64,000 nucleotides of DNA. Source: Hygrocybe punicea (Eukaryota; Basidiomycota; Agaricomycetes; Agaricales; Hygrophoraceae). The notes beneath the pieces were generated by a model. The model ran no database searches. It was not told the origin of the DNA and worked only from the letters and a program-made list of their open reading frames with translations. The position numbers and the translations under genes were made by a program. Positions 20,943-32,900 of the stretch are shown one piece after another. Location: positions 62,001 through 126,000 of the forward strand of contig OY744463.1 of the NCBI GenBank assembly GCA_963556145.1, in the 5' to 3' direction. Numbering within the stretch: position 1 is the first letter of the stretch; every line of letters starts with the position of its first letter.

Positions 20943-21692
20943 ATGCGCTCACTTTTCCCAACTCATCCAAGGGTGCATTCATCGCCCATTGTACCACCCT
21001 CTGAGTCAAGCTCAGTCCCTGGCTCCAGTCCTGGACTTTCCCATGACTCTCATGTCGACTCTCCAGCGAGTCCGCATCCTGATAGCCCCAACTCCTCAAC
21101 TTTTGTGAACTGCAACTCATCCCCGAAGTTCCTCTCTGGTTCATCCATCTCTGGCTCCTCACCCCATTCTTATCCTTTTCAAAGCCAAAATCTTCTGATT
21201 TCGCCACATTTCTCACCGAGCTGCTCTTTTCCCACATCCACCCACTTGCCATCTCCCTCGCCATCTCCCTCGCCTGTCCGTTCTGCATCACCAAGCAGCA
21301 CTACGGGTTCTCTCATCTCCCATGGCACAGCCATCCTTCTATCGGAAGATGAGGATTTAGATGACTTGAGTCACCTTGAAAAAATCCTATCGGTATGTCA
21401 TAGACCTGAAGAAATTCACACATGCTTACTTTACTCAATACAGTCTGTCCCTCTTCCCATCGACCGAGAGCATGCTGTCCGTTTATCAGATGCTGCGGCT
21501 ATGAAGAAGAAAACATTGACGCTAAAACGTAATCTAGCTCATGCCCAACTACGGGAGGCACAGTTGTATATGAAACTCTGCAACATGAAGGCAAGGTTGG
21601 CTGATAAAAGGCTATCTGCGGCAGATATTCATGTGTCGCACATCAATTGGGTGATAACTAAAAGTAGGCATGAGGAACTATTGTCGACTTGA
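20943..21692 (+). CDS. Ser/Pro-rich protein with C-terminal coiled coil, divergent from the Plavaka gene
   Basis: Open frame of 249 codons. Residues 1-135 are dominated by Ser and Pro (SPSPSPSPVRSASPSS) and likely disordered. Residues about 140-165 are acidic (LSEDEDLDDLSHLEK). Residues 165-240 are helical with heptad-like Leu/Ala (LKRNLAHAQLREAQLYMKL), suggesting a coiled coil. A phase-0 candidate intron with good signals (GTATGT...ATACAG, 21393-21443, 51 bases, no stop) means the protein could be 232 or 249 residues. I do not recognise it. Its tight divergent placement suggests it may be a second Plavaka gene or a host gene beside the insertion. The frame is intact while the transposase is not. 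Confidence 0.55.
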   Translation: MRSLFPTHPRVHSSPIVPPSESSSVPGSSPGLSHDSHVDSPASPHPDSPNSSTFVNCNSSPKFLSGSSISGSSPHSYPFQSQNLLISPHFSPSCSFPTSTHLPSPSPSPSPVRSASPSSTTGSLISHGTAILLSEDEDLDDLSHLEKILSVCHRPEEIHTCLLYSIQSVPLPIDREHAVRLSDAAAMKKKTLTLKRNLAHAQLREAQLYMKLCNMKARLADKRLSAADIHVSHINWVITKSRHEELLST

Positions 21693-22575
21693 GCCGTGCC
21701 GGTCCATTCAGATGGAGGTGAGTGCCAGTGGATTATCTTTGCCCTTCACAGCCCATTGATCCCAAATGTTAGCTGCGCATTATGTGAACACGTTAGACGG
21801 TGACCAGCTGGTGATATACTTGGACTAATACTTTGCTTCTGACAGCGTTATGTATTGTTATTGTTGGTAAGAATATTTCCATCTGATTCGCTCAGCATTG
21901 ATTTTAATCATTTTTGGCCAGACTATTATGCCAAAAAAATATGACACTCACTTGCTTGCCCATTCTCGACTTCTCACCTGACACCGTCTATTTTTGGTGC
22001 TGCGTTCTTTATTTCTGTTGCCTTCGATCCACCTGCCCCTTCTCGCACCTTCCCTTTCAAGTTCCTAATTCAGCAATTTAGCCCGCTTGCCCTATAGCCT
22101 TTGTGCTCCGCCATGTGTATATGGCCGTCCGCCGACCTATCACATAATATGTATCTGACATTTAATCAATTGGCGGCATGGACGCAGTGGCCCATCAACT
22201 GATTCCGAAATTAACTGCTCTGGCAGCCCTTGACCAGGTTGCCGTCAAGCGATACATTTGCTGTCCATTTCGTAAGCTTGGCTACGTCATTTATCCGGTG
22301 CTATATTGTTGACTTCAATTTACCAATGGTTTAGATGAAACCAATACGGCGAAATAGAAAATTTTCAAGGCACGTCATTGTCATCGTTCGTTATGTATCC
22401 TTGTCTGGTACGCAATTGGTAAGGGCAAAAAAATCTCCAGAAAATTCCATCGCTTAACTAGAAATATGCCGCAGTTGTCAGCCTATAATAAATTCACCAT
22501 CTCTGCCTGCCCCAGCTCTCTTCACCCTTTTTCTATCACTCACACCTGTCAACCAGTACCCGAACACCACCAGCA
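21693..22575. other. Intergenic region, nothing recognised
   Basis: No credible open frame, RNA or repeat structure. A CT-rich run (about 22500-22560) just before the ATG at 22576 resembles the pyrimidine-rich leader common in fungal promoters. Confidence 0.5.
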
Positions 22576-23714
22576 ATGCCTCTTGTAAACAGTTCTGCGC
22601 CCCATCGCCGCATTGGCGCCCGTCTGATCATGACCGTTGTGCCACAGGCCACCGATCATGAATCCGAGAATTACGCGACTCAGAAAGGCCAAGGTCCTGC
22701 TCCCAAACGTGTATCCCCTACTGGGGTTTCACAGGATAAAGGTCTGTCCCGAATCCACGTGAGGCAGTCAGTATAACCTTTCCTGTGTAGAAAACGAGGG
22801 TCAATTACGTCGTTCCATTCGGCCAATGAAAGGCAAAGGTGGCTTAGAGCACCTGCAAAACATGTCTGAGGCTGTAGTTAAAGGGACCAGAAAGCGCAAG
22901 GGTGGTCAACTTGACAACATCCCGGAATTGACTCCTCCAAACCCAATGGCTCCTTCGCAGTCAAAGACGAAGAAGCGTCGCGTTGGCAAGGTTTGTACTT
23001 GTGAACACTTTGTCGGAATGTATCTGTATTAATCTCCATATTCAGGAGAGTACCCTGCCGGTTGCACCAGCTGCATTGCTTCCGATACCTGCACCTACTC
23101 AACAGCCGGTCCATATTGTCCCACCTGGTTCTGAGCCAGTCTTGCAACAGTCAACCCCCCGCTTCGGATTCAGAATGCCTCCCGCTTCTACTTCTCGTCC
23201 AGTTGATCGATCTCACATCGTTTCACAACCTCCTTCATTTCGCCTCACTTCCGTTGACCCAGCTCGTATGCCACGTATGCATTCTGGTCGTGTTGGGACT
23301 GCTCAAAATGAGCCAGCCCAGCCCGGGCAGAATGATGTCTTGACTCCAACTCCCGCTACCATCGATCAATCTTATTCAAGTGTTACTCAAGTGTGGGTAG
23401 ATCTTATTGTCGATGCTGATCATTTGATTGATTTTGTACATCAGGTCGGCTGCAGTCATTGATCCTCGGCTTCTACAGGAATCAGGTATGGAGGTCAAAA
23501 CTTCAGGAATTCGGCTCTGACTATGTCCCAATTCCAAGTTCATGTTAGCACGGCATCACGTCAACGAGAAGATGATCCAGCTGCTGAACGGAATGCCAGC
23601 ATTGCTTCAGCGAGGAGTCAAGAAGCAACTGTCGCACAACATCACACACGACCATTACCCGTACACTTTGACCGACGCGATTCCCATGACAATATTAATG
23701 CCTCTTGTGACCAA

Positions 23715-23865
23715 GTCAATGACTCTTACGACCAACCTCATGACTCTTACGACCAACCTCATGATTCTTACGGCCAACCTCATGACTCCTACGACCAACC
23801 TCATGACTCTTACAACCGATCTCATGACTCTTATGACCGATCTCATGACTCTTATGACCGAATTC
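23715..23865 (+). repeat. 21-bp coding minisatellite (DSYDQPH repeat)
   Basis: Seven to eight tandem 21-base units (CTCATGACTCTTACGACCAAC type) within an exon of the DUF6532 gene, encoding a heptapeptide H-D-S-Y-D-Q/R-P/S. The period is a multiple of three, so copy-number change would not break the frame. Confidence 0.85.
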
Positions 23866-24914
23866 ACAGATCCCCTGCCTTCACCAACCAGCAGACGAAT
23901 GTTTCCCAGAATCCAGGCAACATGACCAATGACATATTTCTCGGTGAGCACAGACGCTTTCTCAGATTCTATTGAGTGATATTCTTCCCTTTAGAACCAG
24001 GATTTGATCAGTCTCCATCCGAGGATGAACGCATCGCCGAAGATTCATTAAGGGATTCCAATGTCGTAGAACGTACTGTATCTGCCCTACGTCACCTCGA
24101 TGATATACTGACCACTGCTGGACATAGAATCACAGAGGCAAGGGCATGCACAAGGTGAGCACCCTGATTTGAGCATGACGAGGTTTTGATTATTTTCTTG
24201 CTCGAATAGAACACACAGAACTGGAAGCAGCAAACGTAAGTGAGCTCCTTATCTGCATGCCTCATTAGTAAAGTCATGTATGCACAGGATGATCAGGAAG
24301 ACGACGTATATGACGTTGTTGCTAGTTTCCATCAACGGAATCGAGTGCCAAAACCCCCTGATCCTGCACGTCTTCGAGAAATTCGACAATTGGCTCGACC
24401 ATCTGTGACAGGTCACGAATCAATTGATGAAGACATGGAGAACGACAGCGATACGAGAACCACAAATCGGAACAGAGCAAGGCGTCACTCTCAACATGCC
24501 TACTCAAGAACAACGAGCAATCCAAAGAGATTCCGGTTCTATCCGCCTATGTGGAGGGGAATCCTCAAGTCTGCCAAGAAGAGGTTTCGCGTTTGGATGG
24601 CGACGGAGTGTGCATTCCCAATCCCATCGAATCCTGATCACCAAAAGGCTGCAGCAGATTGCGTCCGTGACGCCTTATCCGAACACGAAAGCGATGAAGG
24701 CCTTGTCGAGCCTGGTATGTTTTCTTGATCCTGAATTCACTCTTAACTGCTGATTATATGCGTCATACAGGATACTGGCCTGAATACGAATCAGGCATGG
24801 TTCACTATGTACGTGCCATTTTGTCATACAGGCCGCCGCTCATTCTAGATCATAGTTGCTTGCCGATCGATCAACTTTCCACGGCATCAGAAGAGTTACA
24901 TGTCCGCTTTTGGG

Positions 24915-26562
24915 TGCTTATTCAGCTTTTTTAAGCACGAAAAGCACGAAAAGCCATAAGCTGGGCCAGCTTATATTAGCAGGGTCGATCCGCTATTAAA
25001 AGCTGGGGCCCGCTTATTTGAAGACACTAAAAGCACGAATAGGTCAATAAGCTAGGTGTCTTTTGTGGAAGCACCGTGTACTTTTTAATTTCAAGGTAGG
25101 CTTTTCGTCACTTCAGTAGGGGGTATCAAAACAGCTTATATTATTTGCAGCAGGGGGGCACAGGGAGGCACAGGAATACGAAGCATGTAACTACGGCAGA
25201 CAGATGGAGACGAGACGGCGCATTTTGCACGGCGGAGTTGCCAATCGTGATTAGGCTGCACAAATATGTCAGTACCTGTATGAACTTAGCCCGGGAACAC
25301 TCACCTGCTTTGCCATCGGAATCTGACTGGGCTAGTAAAAATCCATCATTGTCACTGGTATTGCCAGACATGGGCTCGCCTGAGGACTCGCTCCGGGTGT
25401 CACGCTGGTTTTGGCCACCGGTGTTGGTGCTGTCGCAGGTGTCTGTGTTGATGTTGGGCTGGTACTGGTGTGGCTGCCAGCACCATTCTCCTAGTGTCAG
25501 TGTACACGCTAGTGCTAGAGTTGAAACTTGTCCTTACCTTATCGAGGTCGCTGCCATTTTTACTGCCTTATCCCCGCTGTTGTCGTTCCGTCGTTTTCGT
25601 TGCCCTCGCCATCTTCATTGTCCTTGCCGTTGCCACTGTCCTGCCCTGAAAATGAAATTTAGCACTGTACCGCACTGCTACTTACTAGTGTCGGTCCAAG
25701 GTTCAACGGGTGTTCGTGTTGGTGCTAAGGCAAAGTTGAACATGGACCAAACAAAGGTAAAGTATGGACTTCACTGATTTTTTTGACATCGCTCCAACTC
25801 CGCCGTCATGGTCTCCCTTTTCCTCTCATGCTATCCCTCCCTCTCATGCTCTCCCTCTCCACACTTGCCAACATCCCCACACTTGACTCACCCACGACAT
25901 CACGAACAACCCAATATGGAATAGCACAAAGGTGAGTGTTATTATCATTTTTATCTACCGTTATTATTTGATATTATACAGGTCGTTTGTAACTACTGCA
26001 ACGAAACAAGGGCTGAAATGAAGACACAACCAAACGTGAACGGCTGCGAAGAGGACGACCCAACAATGGTAACGGCGATGGCAGCAGAGGCCAAAGTGAA
26101 GTGAGACTGGGGGAGTGGTGCACCCACCCCGGTCGCCAGGTGAGTTCTCTCCCGCGCCCATGCGCAAAGACACCCACCCCCAATGCCACCTCGCATCCAC
26201 ATGGCATTGCTTCAATTGATGCACGTCCCGCGCCGCGAGGTCAATGGTGGGTATGGGCGTGTGTATGAAGGGGCAGGCCCGCAAGTATGCATCGGCAGAC
26301 ACGCGAACTATGGTTTCTCGTGGGTATGAGTACAGATTGCGCCCGGAATATCTGTGTCATTAGCAATGATACTGATTCTAATGCACACTCGTCACAGTAG
26401 TTTTGCAAATATAATATATAAGAATAAGCTGCCGGAATTAAAAAAAAGCCTAGTCAGAAAAGCAGAAGATGGAATGAAAAAGGAGAAAGCACTGAAAAGC
26501 ACTGAAAAGTTCTGGGCTAAAAGCGCAAGTTCGAGCGAAAAAGGTAAAAGCTTATTTAAGCA
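24915..26562. mobile_element. Non-autonomous insertion in the DUF6532 gene
   Basis: Left edge TGCTTATTCAGCTTTTTTAAG; right edge, read inward on the other strand, TGCTTAAATAAGCTTTTACC. These form an imperfect inverted repeat of about 20 bases. AAGCACGAAAAGCACGAAAAG (about 24934) and AGCACTGAAAAGCACTGAAA (about 26490) are subterminal repeats of one motif. The interior (1.6 kb) is non-coding, with GTGTTGGTGCTG-type low complexity. I could not establish a target duplication, so the exact ends are approximate. It lies between coding blocks of one gene, which is the main evidence for insertion. Confidence 0.6.
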
Positions 26563-27496
26563 TATGTAAATCTTCTGATGGGTGAAATCAAGGCAAGGGC
26601 CAAACCAATTGTCGAGCACCACTATCGCATCTTTCCTGATGAAGAAATACATGGCCAGCGGGAGTTTATGGCCGTGATTGCCAACAACGTCAAGGACCTC
26701 TTGAAAGGTGGAAAGTTTCTCCGTGGTGTGCGTTTGGACGATCAGGTGCAGTATCCCGACTTGTCCCTATTCTATCTTACTTGACACTAGTTCCCCAGGG
26801 CCGCACTGACAACTTGATGCATTCAGCCATCATCGACTTGTGTTTGAGCTTCTATGGACCTGGCAAATTGGCGTCGCTGTTTCCAGAGATATTCGAGAAG
26901 GAGGTTCCTGTGAAACTCGTTGCCCTGGTTGCTACCGTGGTTTGTTGACTCATAGGAGTGACCTGACAGATTGCTCAACTGACGTACAGATTAAATGTTG
27001 CTTGCGCGCTTATGATCAAGGCTACTGGGACGATGAACATGAATTCTCTGGCCCTGTTTATGCTAGCACCTACTATGGGATCGTCAACCTAATTGACAAG
27101 ATGCAGCGTGATCCCTACCATTGGAAAAAATTCTGTGCCGCTCGTCAATCCTGGGCTGAGATGGCTGCGTTGAGTCCTGTTCCATTCTCTCTTCCTCAGC
27201 ACAGTTTTCTGATATATACAGTAGACTTCGTACTGGCAGCAAGACGGAAAAAGATGATGACCTTGAGTTGGTCCTGGACTAAGTGGTGTGCTTCGGCACA
27301 ATATATTGACTCTCTTGATTAGTTCACTGCTTCGCACTCTTTCCATTGCTATTTAGGTTCCCCATTGCAGCGCTGGCCGTCTTTCATCCTTTCCATCGTA
27401 TACGCTTATACTTTCATCATACGTAGATCGTGAAATCAATTGATTCTGATACCAATTGCCTGGGAGAGCCTGAGTGCATCGAGGGTCAGATCTGCC

Positions 27497-27519
27497 TAGT
27501 GTTGCCACGGCTCGGTCCG
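27497..27519 (+). repeat. Left terminal inverted repeat of the hAT element, with target duplication at 27489-27496
   Basis: 23 bases identical to the reverse complement of 36802-36824. Followed by direct and inverted GCCGAGCC / GGCTAACGGTT words up to about 27630, which are likely transposase binding sites. Confidence 0.93.
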
Positions 27520-27939
27520 AAACCGTTAGCCGATTGAGCCGAGCCGATGATTAGCTGAGCCGAGCCGTTGCTACGGCTAACGGTTAAACCTCGGCTTAGC
27601 CGTGGCTAGCCGTTTTGAGCCGTTACAAAATTTCCAAATTAGGAAATATAATGATTTCGAGGTTTCCGGAGTGTTTGCTGGCTCGCAACTGGTTTTCTGG
27701 CATTGCCCAAGGCTCAAAACATCACCAGACGACTGCTGTGCTAATGAAGGATAGATTTTGGTGTAAAATATAATAATACTGAATAATTATTGCATCTACA
27801 TAGTCTCAATTACCTTGATGAACAACCATGTCGTATCGTAACTTGTAACAGTCACCATTTGATACTGAAGAGATGAAACATTGAGCCATTAAATCTGACC
27901 TATAGAAAGAAGCTCACGTTGTCAATGCTTCGGGCGTTA

Positions 27940-28860
27940 CTGAGATGCGAGAGGGTTTGTAAGGGAAGCCATTTGAAGACACTCTTGGCTTGCGTTCGTT
28001 CTGTTGACCCAAACGTCCGGTTTCGCTGGATCCAGACACTCGATGTGGTTCGTTGTAGCAAATAAGAGGCAGCAAAATTATGTCTCCTAATTTTTACTTT
28101 TATTTTATTTTATTTTATTTGGAGGGTCGACATACCTGACTTCAGCAGCAGTGACACCATCGAGGCTGTTTAAGAGTCCACACAGACGTAGCCTTGAAGT
28201 GTGAGTAGTTTCAGTTGCGTTCATAGGTGGACATAATGTCACGACTGACGGAGCACGTAAATGTATAGCCATGCGAGAAAGCGACTTGCCTGATTGAAAC
28301 ATATCCCATTAACGTCGTCAAAGTATTATCACTTATGCAGTACTTATGCTAGGATTCAGCTTCAAGAAAGGCTGACGACATAGATATCAAGACCGAGTTC
28401 GCCAGCTAAGGAATCGATGAGTGATAGTTTACCGCCATCTTTAAACCCTCCAACCATCAAAGAGTTCCAAAGGGGATCCATTGTCGAGCAGAGGTTGTAC
28501 ATGGCAAGGGCTAAATTGTTGTCTCCAATGCCATGTCGATAGCCTTGGAGTGTGCAAGAGAACCATAAGATGAAAGAAATCAGAATAATTATTGCTATTC
28601 GAGAAATATAACTGCTCTCACCGAGATTGTTGACTGCCATCATGATTACATCCTCGACTCCGAATACTCGCACCAGGACAAAATTTGTTTGACAAAATCA
28701 TGTTCCACCACGAAGGAGAGAATGGTCCTTGCAGGTGGGAGAGTAGGCTAGTCCCATCAAAATTAGACATCATTTTTTGCAATGCAGGGTTCGACTGACT
28801 CACCTTGAAAAAACGGATAGTCCAGGGCAAATGTCCAATATATTCCGCTGATGCCCTCAA
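27940..28860 (-). pseudogene. BCS1-like AAA ATPase remnant inside the hAT element
   Basis: Minus-strand segments carry BCS1-family landmarks in the right order but broken. A degenerate P-loop region reads GGFKDGGKLSLIDSLAG then ELGLDIYVVSLS (about 28450-28362). Next comes LCGLLNSLDGVTAAE (about 28180-28130). After an intron-like gap there is TTNHIECLDPA then PDVWVNRTNAS (about 28056-27990). In BCS1 the sequence following LDPA normally contains an Arg-rich RPGR motif; here it is deleted. The Walker A site is also altered. The intact relative is a mitochondrial inner-membrane AAA chaperone (Rieske protein export) or one of the fungal BCS1-like paralogues. Here it is most likely a captured, non-functional passenger. 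Confidence 0.6.
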
Positions 28861-29996
28861 CCGAGTTGTCTACAGGGAGAATGTGAGGATGTTGCTACAT
28901 GCAGGCTGACACGAAATCACCAAGTGCAACACGCAAATCATTGCAAGTATTATGAGAGAGACCACAGGTAGAAGATGTCGAGACACCCCCAGTACACAGG
29001 GGGATAGGAAAAGGCGATGACTTGTGAAAAGTTTGAGTGCCCAGCACTAGTGAAACAGATGGAAGGACGTGAAATATGGACCAGAAAATAAGATGATGAA
29101 GGCCGAAGACAGGGAGATGCAGAGACAACAGGGACGAGACTTTGCGGTGCTCAGCACTGGCAAAGATGGTAGAAAGCGATGGGGACAAGTCTTTGCTGGT
29201 GCTCGGCACTGGCAAAGATGGTTGAGAAGAACATAAGGCTCTTACGGTCACAGTATGGTGAAGCTCAAGTCTCACGGTCACATGATCGAGTTACTGTTGA
29301 GCACCATTCTAAGTCTTTTCTCTTCATCTCCCCTTGATTGAATCATAGGGAGATTCTTGTCTCTCTTCTCCCCTTGATTGAATCATAGGGAGATGTTCCT
29401 TCCTGGTTGTGTTATCTGCCGATGCCGACACTGAGGTTCTTATCTGCCATTTTGCTATGGCTGGCGTCGTCTTCCCCCTACTCTTTGCTTCCCCGGCTCT
29501 GGGTACGTTGACTTATCCCCCTCTTCGCAATGGGTTGTCATCCTATTCATATCTTGCACCAGGATCTGCCCGTTTGACACAAGGAACAGATCAAGACCAC
29601 ACCCTCGATACATGTGTCTGCATGCTGTTTCGCTTAGCACCGTGTTTTTTTAATCTCCACGTTTTTTTCCCTTTGCCACTACTGAGACGTTCATATTTTT
29701 TCTATTGTACTTTTACCAATAATTTGTATTTCATGTGTATTTCATACATCCACCATCAAACTCACCCGGTTACGTCTGCATCTTCAACTTATTCACCACG
29801 TTGTACAGGAGAAATGTAATTGTTAGTAGCGTTCATGGCAGGACAATAGTCATACAGCATGCACACAAGTTGCAATACGTCTTGATTGAGATCGGTTACA
29901 CCCTTGGAAAGCTATCGTGTCTGGAGGTCCGTTAAATTGAAATTCACGTCAGTCATCATATATTCGACTGAACTTTGCATAACTCTTTAGACCAAT
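28861..29996. other. hAT interior between the BCS1 relic and the transposase
   Basis: Contains two copies of GGTGCTC(A/G)GCACTGGCAAAG-type sequence (about 29145 and 29200) and a tandem pair of CTCCCCTTGATTGAATCATA (about 29328 and 29368). No gene recognised. Probably the transposase promoter lies upstream of 29997. Confidence 0.5.
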
Positions 29997-32900
29997 ATGC
30001 CTCCTCGACGTGGAGCCAAAAAGTCCAAGACGACTGCCTTTGCAAATGGCGCGCTTCAAACATCCTTCCGAATTCAAGGTAGATATTTCACTTTTAAACC
30101 CACTCATATACGGTGCTGACATTCTCATACATATCCAGTACCTCAACCGTCCACTCCAACTCCTGAACCGATCCATCGAGACAAAGGAAAGGGCAAGGCC
30201 GTTGAAGTAGACATCGACGATCCCTTTGGTCCCGGCTTTCTATCAAGACCTACCAACCCAGCCATTACACCGATTTGACAGGTGGGGCCTGCGATATTGG
30301 ACCGTGCTCGGCGAAGGGTTCTTTCTGCAAAAGCTAATGACCCAAACAACGCAGCAGCAGCTGTCGATATTCTATTTACACCATCTCCTTGCTCACGCCG
30401 TCGTCGTCAACAAAGGAAGACGCCTGTCGCAGCTTCTTCTCGCAACCCACCCAACTTATTCTCTTCTGGCAGCCCAATCATACCCATTCGACAAGTCACA
30501 TTCCGATTACCATCGAGTTCTCCCAGTGATGGTCCCTTCACCTCACTTTCACCTCCACAAGCCTCAACTTCACAGCAACCTTCACTCCCACTCTTTGACC
30601 TAGCAACTGCTACGTCCACGTCCTCACCAACGTCGCCGGTGTCGCCGGTGTCAACGTCCAGCTCTAAGTCTAGTGGGTCAGAATCCAACCATAACCCACG
30701 GCCACCTGCAGCAAATCCGGCAACTCGTTCATCGCGAACGAATGGTCCCGCAGGCAACAAGTCTCGTCACATCGCATCGGACGTGTGGACTTTCTTCGAA
30801 AAGATGGGAAACCAGTATAGTTGCATGTTCTGCGGGTATGTGTTTCCACATCCTAGTTATTATATGATGCTGAACGACTTGAATAGAAATATCCATGCAA
30901 CGAATCCAAGCTATAAGATTACCAAATTTAGTGTCAAGACATCCACCGGGACTATTCGCCGTCACTTGATAGAGGAACACATGAATGTTTGGGTGTCTGG
31001 TTGTGACGAGTTGGGCATCAAGATAAAGGCAAAGAGTGCCCAGGCTGCCCTGGATGGATATCGAAAGGGTAAAGGGCAACCAACGGGACGGATGCCGCAA
31101 GAACGCACATCGTACTCGAGGGAAGCTTTCGTTGACGCAATCATCGAGTTCATTGTCGGCGATGATCAGGTATATTTTTCGATTGTTTTATATTCCTGTA
31201 TTGATGAGATATCATTATTTTAGTCAATCAATGTTGTCGAATCACCGCATCTGCGGGCAATTTTCCTCATGCTTCGAGAAGAACTTCGGGAGTCGGATAT
31301 TCCTGGCAGGACTACGATCCGTAAACGCATTGAAGAGACGCTTCAAGAACATTTAGATCAACTAAGTAAAGACATGCAGGTCAGAGCGGCTGCTACCTGC
31401 ATTTTGACTATTCTTGTTAATAAAGGAACAGCACTCATTAGGGAAGATTTCATTCACAATGGATATGTGGTCCGATCCGAATCGTTCTCCTTTCATGGCT
31501 ATCACGGCTCATTGGATCCAATCGCATACTGAAGAAACCCCCACTGGCCGTCAACACATTCTCAGATTACGTTCCGACTTGGTGGGATTTCATCGTGTTC
31601 CTGGGCGACATGATGGCGAGCATCTCGCCCATGTATTCATATACGTTACTGATCGGCTTATGATTACTCACAAGGTATTCAATATTCAAAGTTTCTTCGT
31701 ATTCTCGTTGACCCTCATCCTCTCAGATTGGATGGATTACCCTCGACAATGCCTCAAACAATGATACGTTCATGGCCATATTAGAGCGTGAACTTCGGCG
31801 ACGGAAAATCAAATTTGACAAAATTGAGTGTCGAATTAGGTAGGTGACATGATTTTGTTGCTGCACCATAAGTACTAATACTCTTTACCTCCAGATGTTT
31901 CCCCCACATCGTCAACCTTGCTTGCAAGGCTGTGCTAGCGGCAATCACCAATCTCGACTATGTGGCTGAAACCGCTGACGACTTTTACCCTGCAAACTTC
32001 TTGGAAGGGATTGACCGAGATCCAATTGCAACTGTCCGATCTCTCATTCGTGCAGTATGTCTCTCTCTTGCTATCTTGTGCAGCAACTTACCTTTTGATG
32101 CGAAAACATTAATTTATACTAGATCCGATCATCTTCTCTGCGCCGACAGTATTTTTCATCCTTGTTTGAGAGATTAGAGCAGAAGGAACTTCAGCTTCTG
32201 CGTGACATGGAAGTGAGGTGGTCTTCAACATTACTCATGATTGAACGAGCCATTGATCTTCAAGAGGTATTTTTTATTTTTTATTTCGTGGCCAATATTT
32301 GACGTGGTTATCTAGGTTCTTGACACCTTCCTCGAAAGCCGGGAATTTTCTGAACTGCACAAGTTCCAGCTCCGTGATTCCGACTGGAACGCTCTTCGAA
32401 AATTTCAATCTATTCTCCAGGTGAGTGTATTTGATTGTTCCTTTTCTATATAATGTATTATCATTGTCAGATTCCACATGCCTTCCAACAAATGTTATCA
32501 CATGAGAAGACTCCAACATTATGTCACGCCGTACCTGCATTTGAAGCGATGCTCAATGTCTGGAAAGTACATCAAGAGCAGAATCCGGAAACTTCTGAAA
32601 TCGTCCAGAAGGGGATCGACAAACTTGAATTATATAGTAGCCGAACGGACATGGTCCCTGCTTACACACTGGCCATGAGTCTGTATCTAACTAATTTTTT
32701 GCTTTTGCTGACGGTTTTTTTCCAGTTCTAGATCCATCCATCAAATTGACGTGGCTCGAGGAGTACATGCCAGAGCGAGTTGATTGGGCCAAAGATTTAT
32801 TTATTAATGCCGTATGTACCAATAATATTTCCGCTTTTATCACCTGAATTACTCTATCTTACATAGCTTCGCCCGTATGACCCTACTACTGGAACCGAGG

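Larger units (their letters stand above)
22576..27322 (+). pseudogene. DUF6532-domain gene, split by a 1.65 kb insertion
   Basis: The 5' part is a multi-exon gene from ATG 22576, with introns 22742-22790, 22991-23045, about 23393-23444 and several more, all with GT...AG borders. It encodes a long disordered, basic N-terminal half (RRSIRPMKGKGG; Pro-rich; a DSYDQPH repeat), then KKRFRVWMATECAFP and LSEHESDEGLVEPG. The 3' part resumes at about 26566 with LLMGEIKARAKPIVEH, LLKGGKFLRGV, then (intron) TDNLMHSAIIDLCLSF, FPEIFEKEVPVKLVALVATV, FSGPVYASTYYGIVNLI and WKKFCAARQSWAEM. These blocks match the DUF6532 domain common in agaricomycetes, as I recall it. DNA at 24915-26562 separates the halves where only a few residues should lie, so the protein is probably interrupted. 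Function of the family is unknown. Confidence 0.7.

Noticed and set aside
27488..27497. 10-bp target duplication (AGATCTGCCT), suggesting a Mutator-like element
   Set aside because: Taking the terminal T/A as part of the inverted repeat gives an exact 8-bp duplication GATCTGCC, which fits the hAT transposase inside.
4138..30278. TGA recoded as an amino acid
   Set aside because: Intact host-type genes in the window end in TGA or TAG in the expected places, and CCT3 has no internal TGA.
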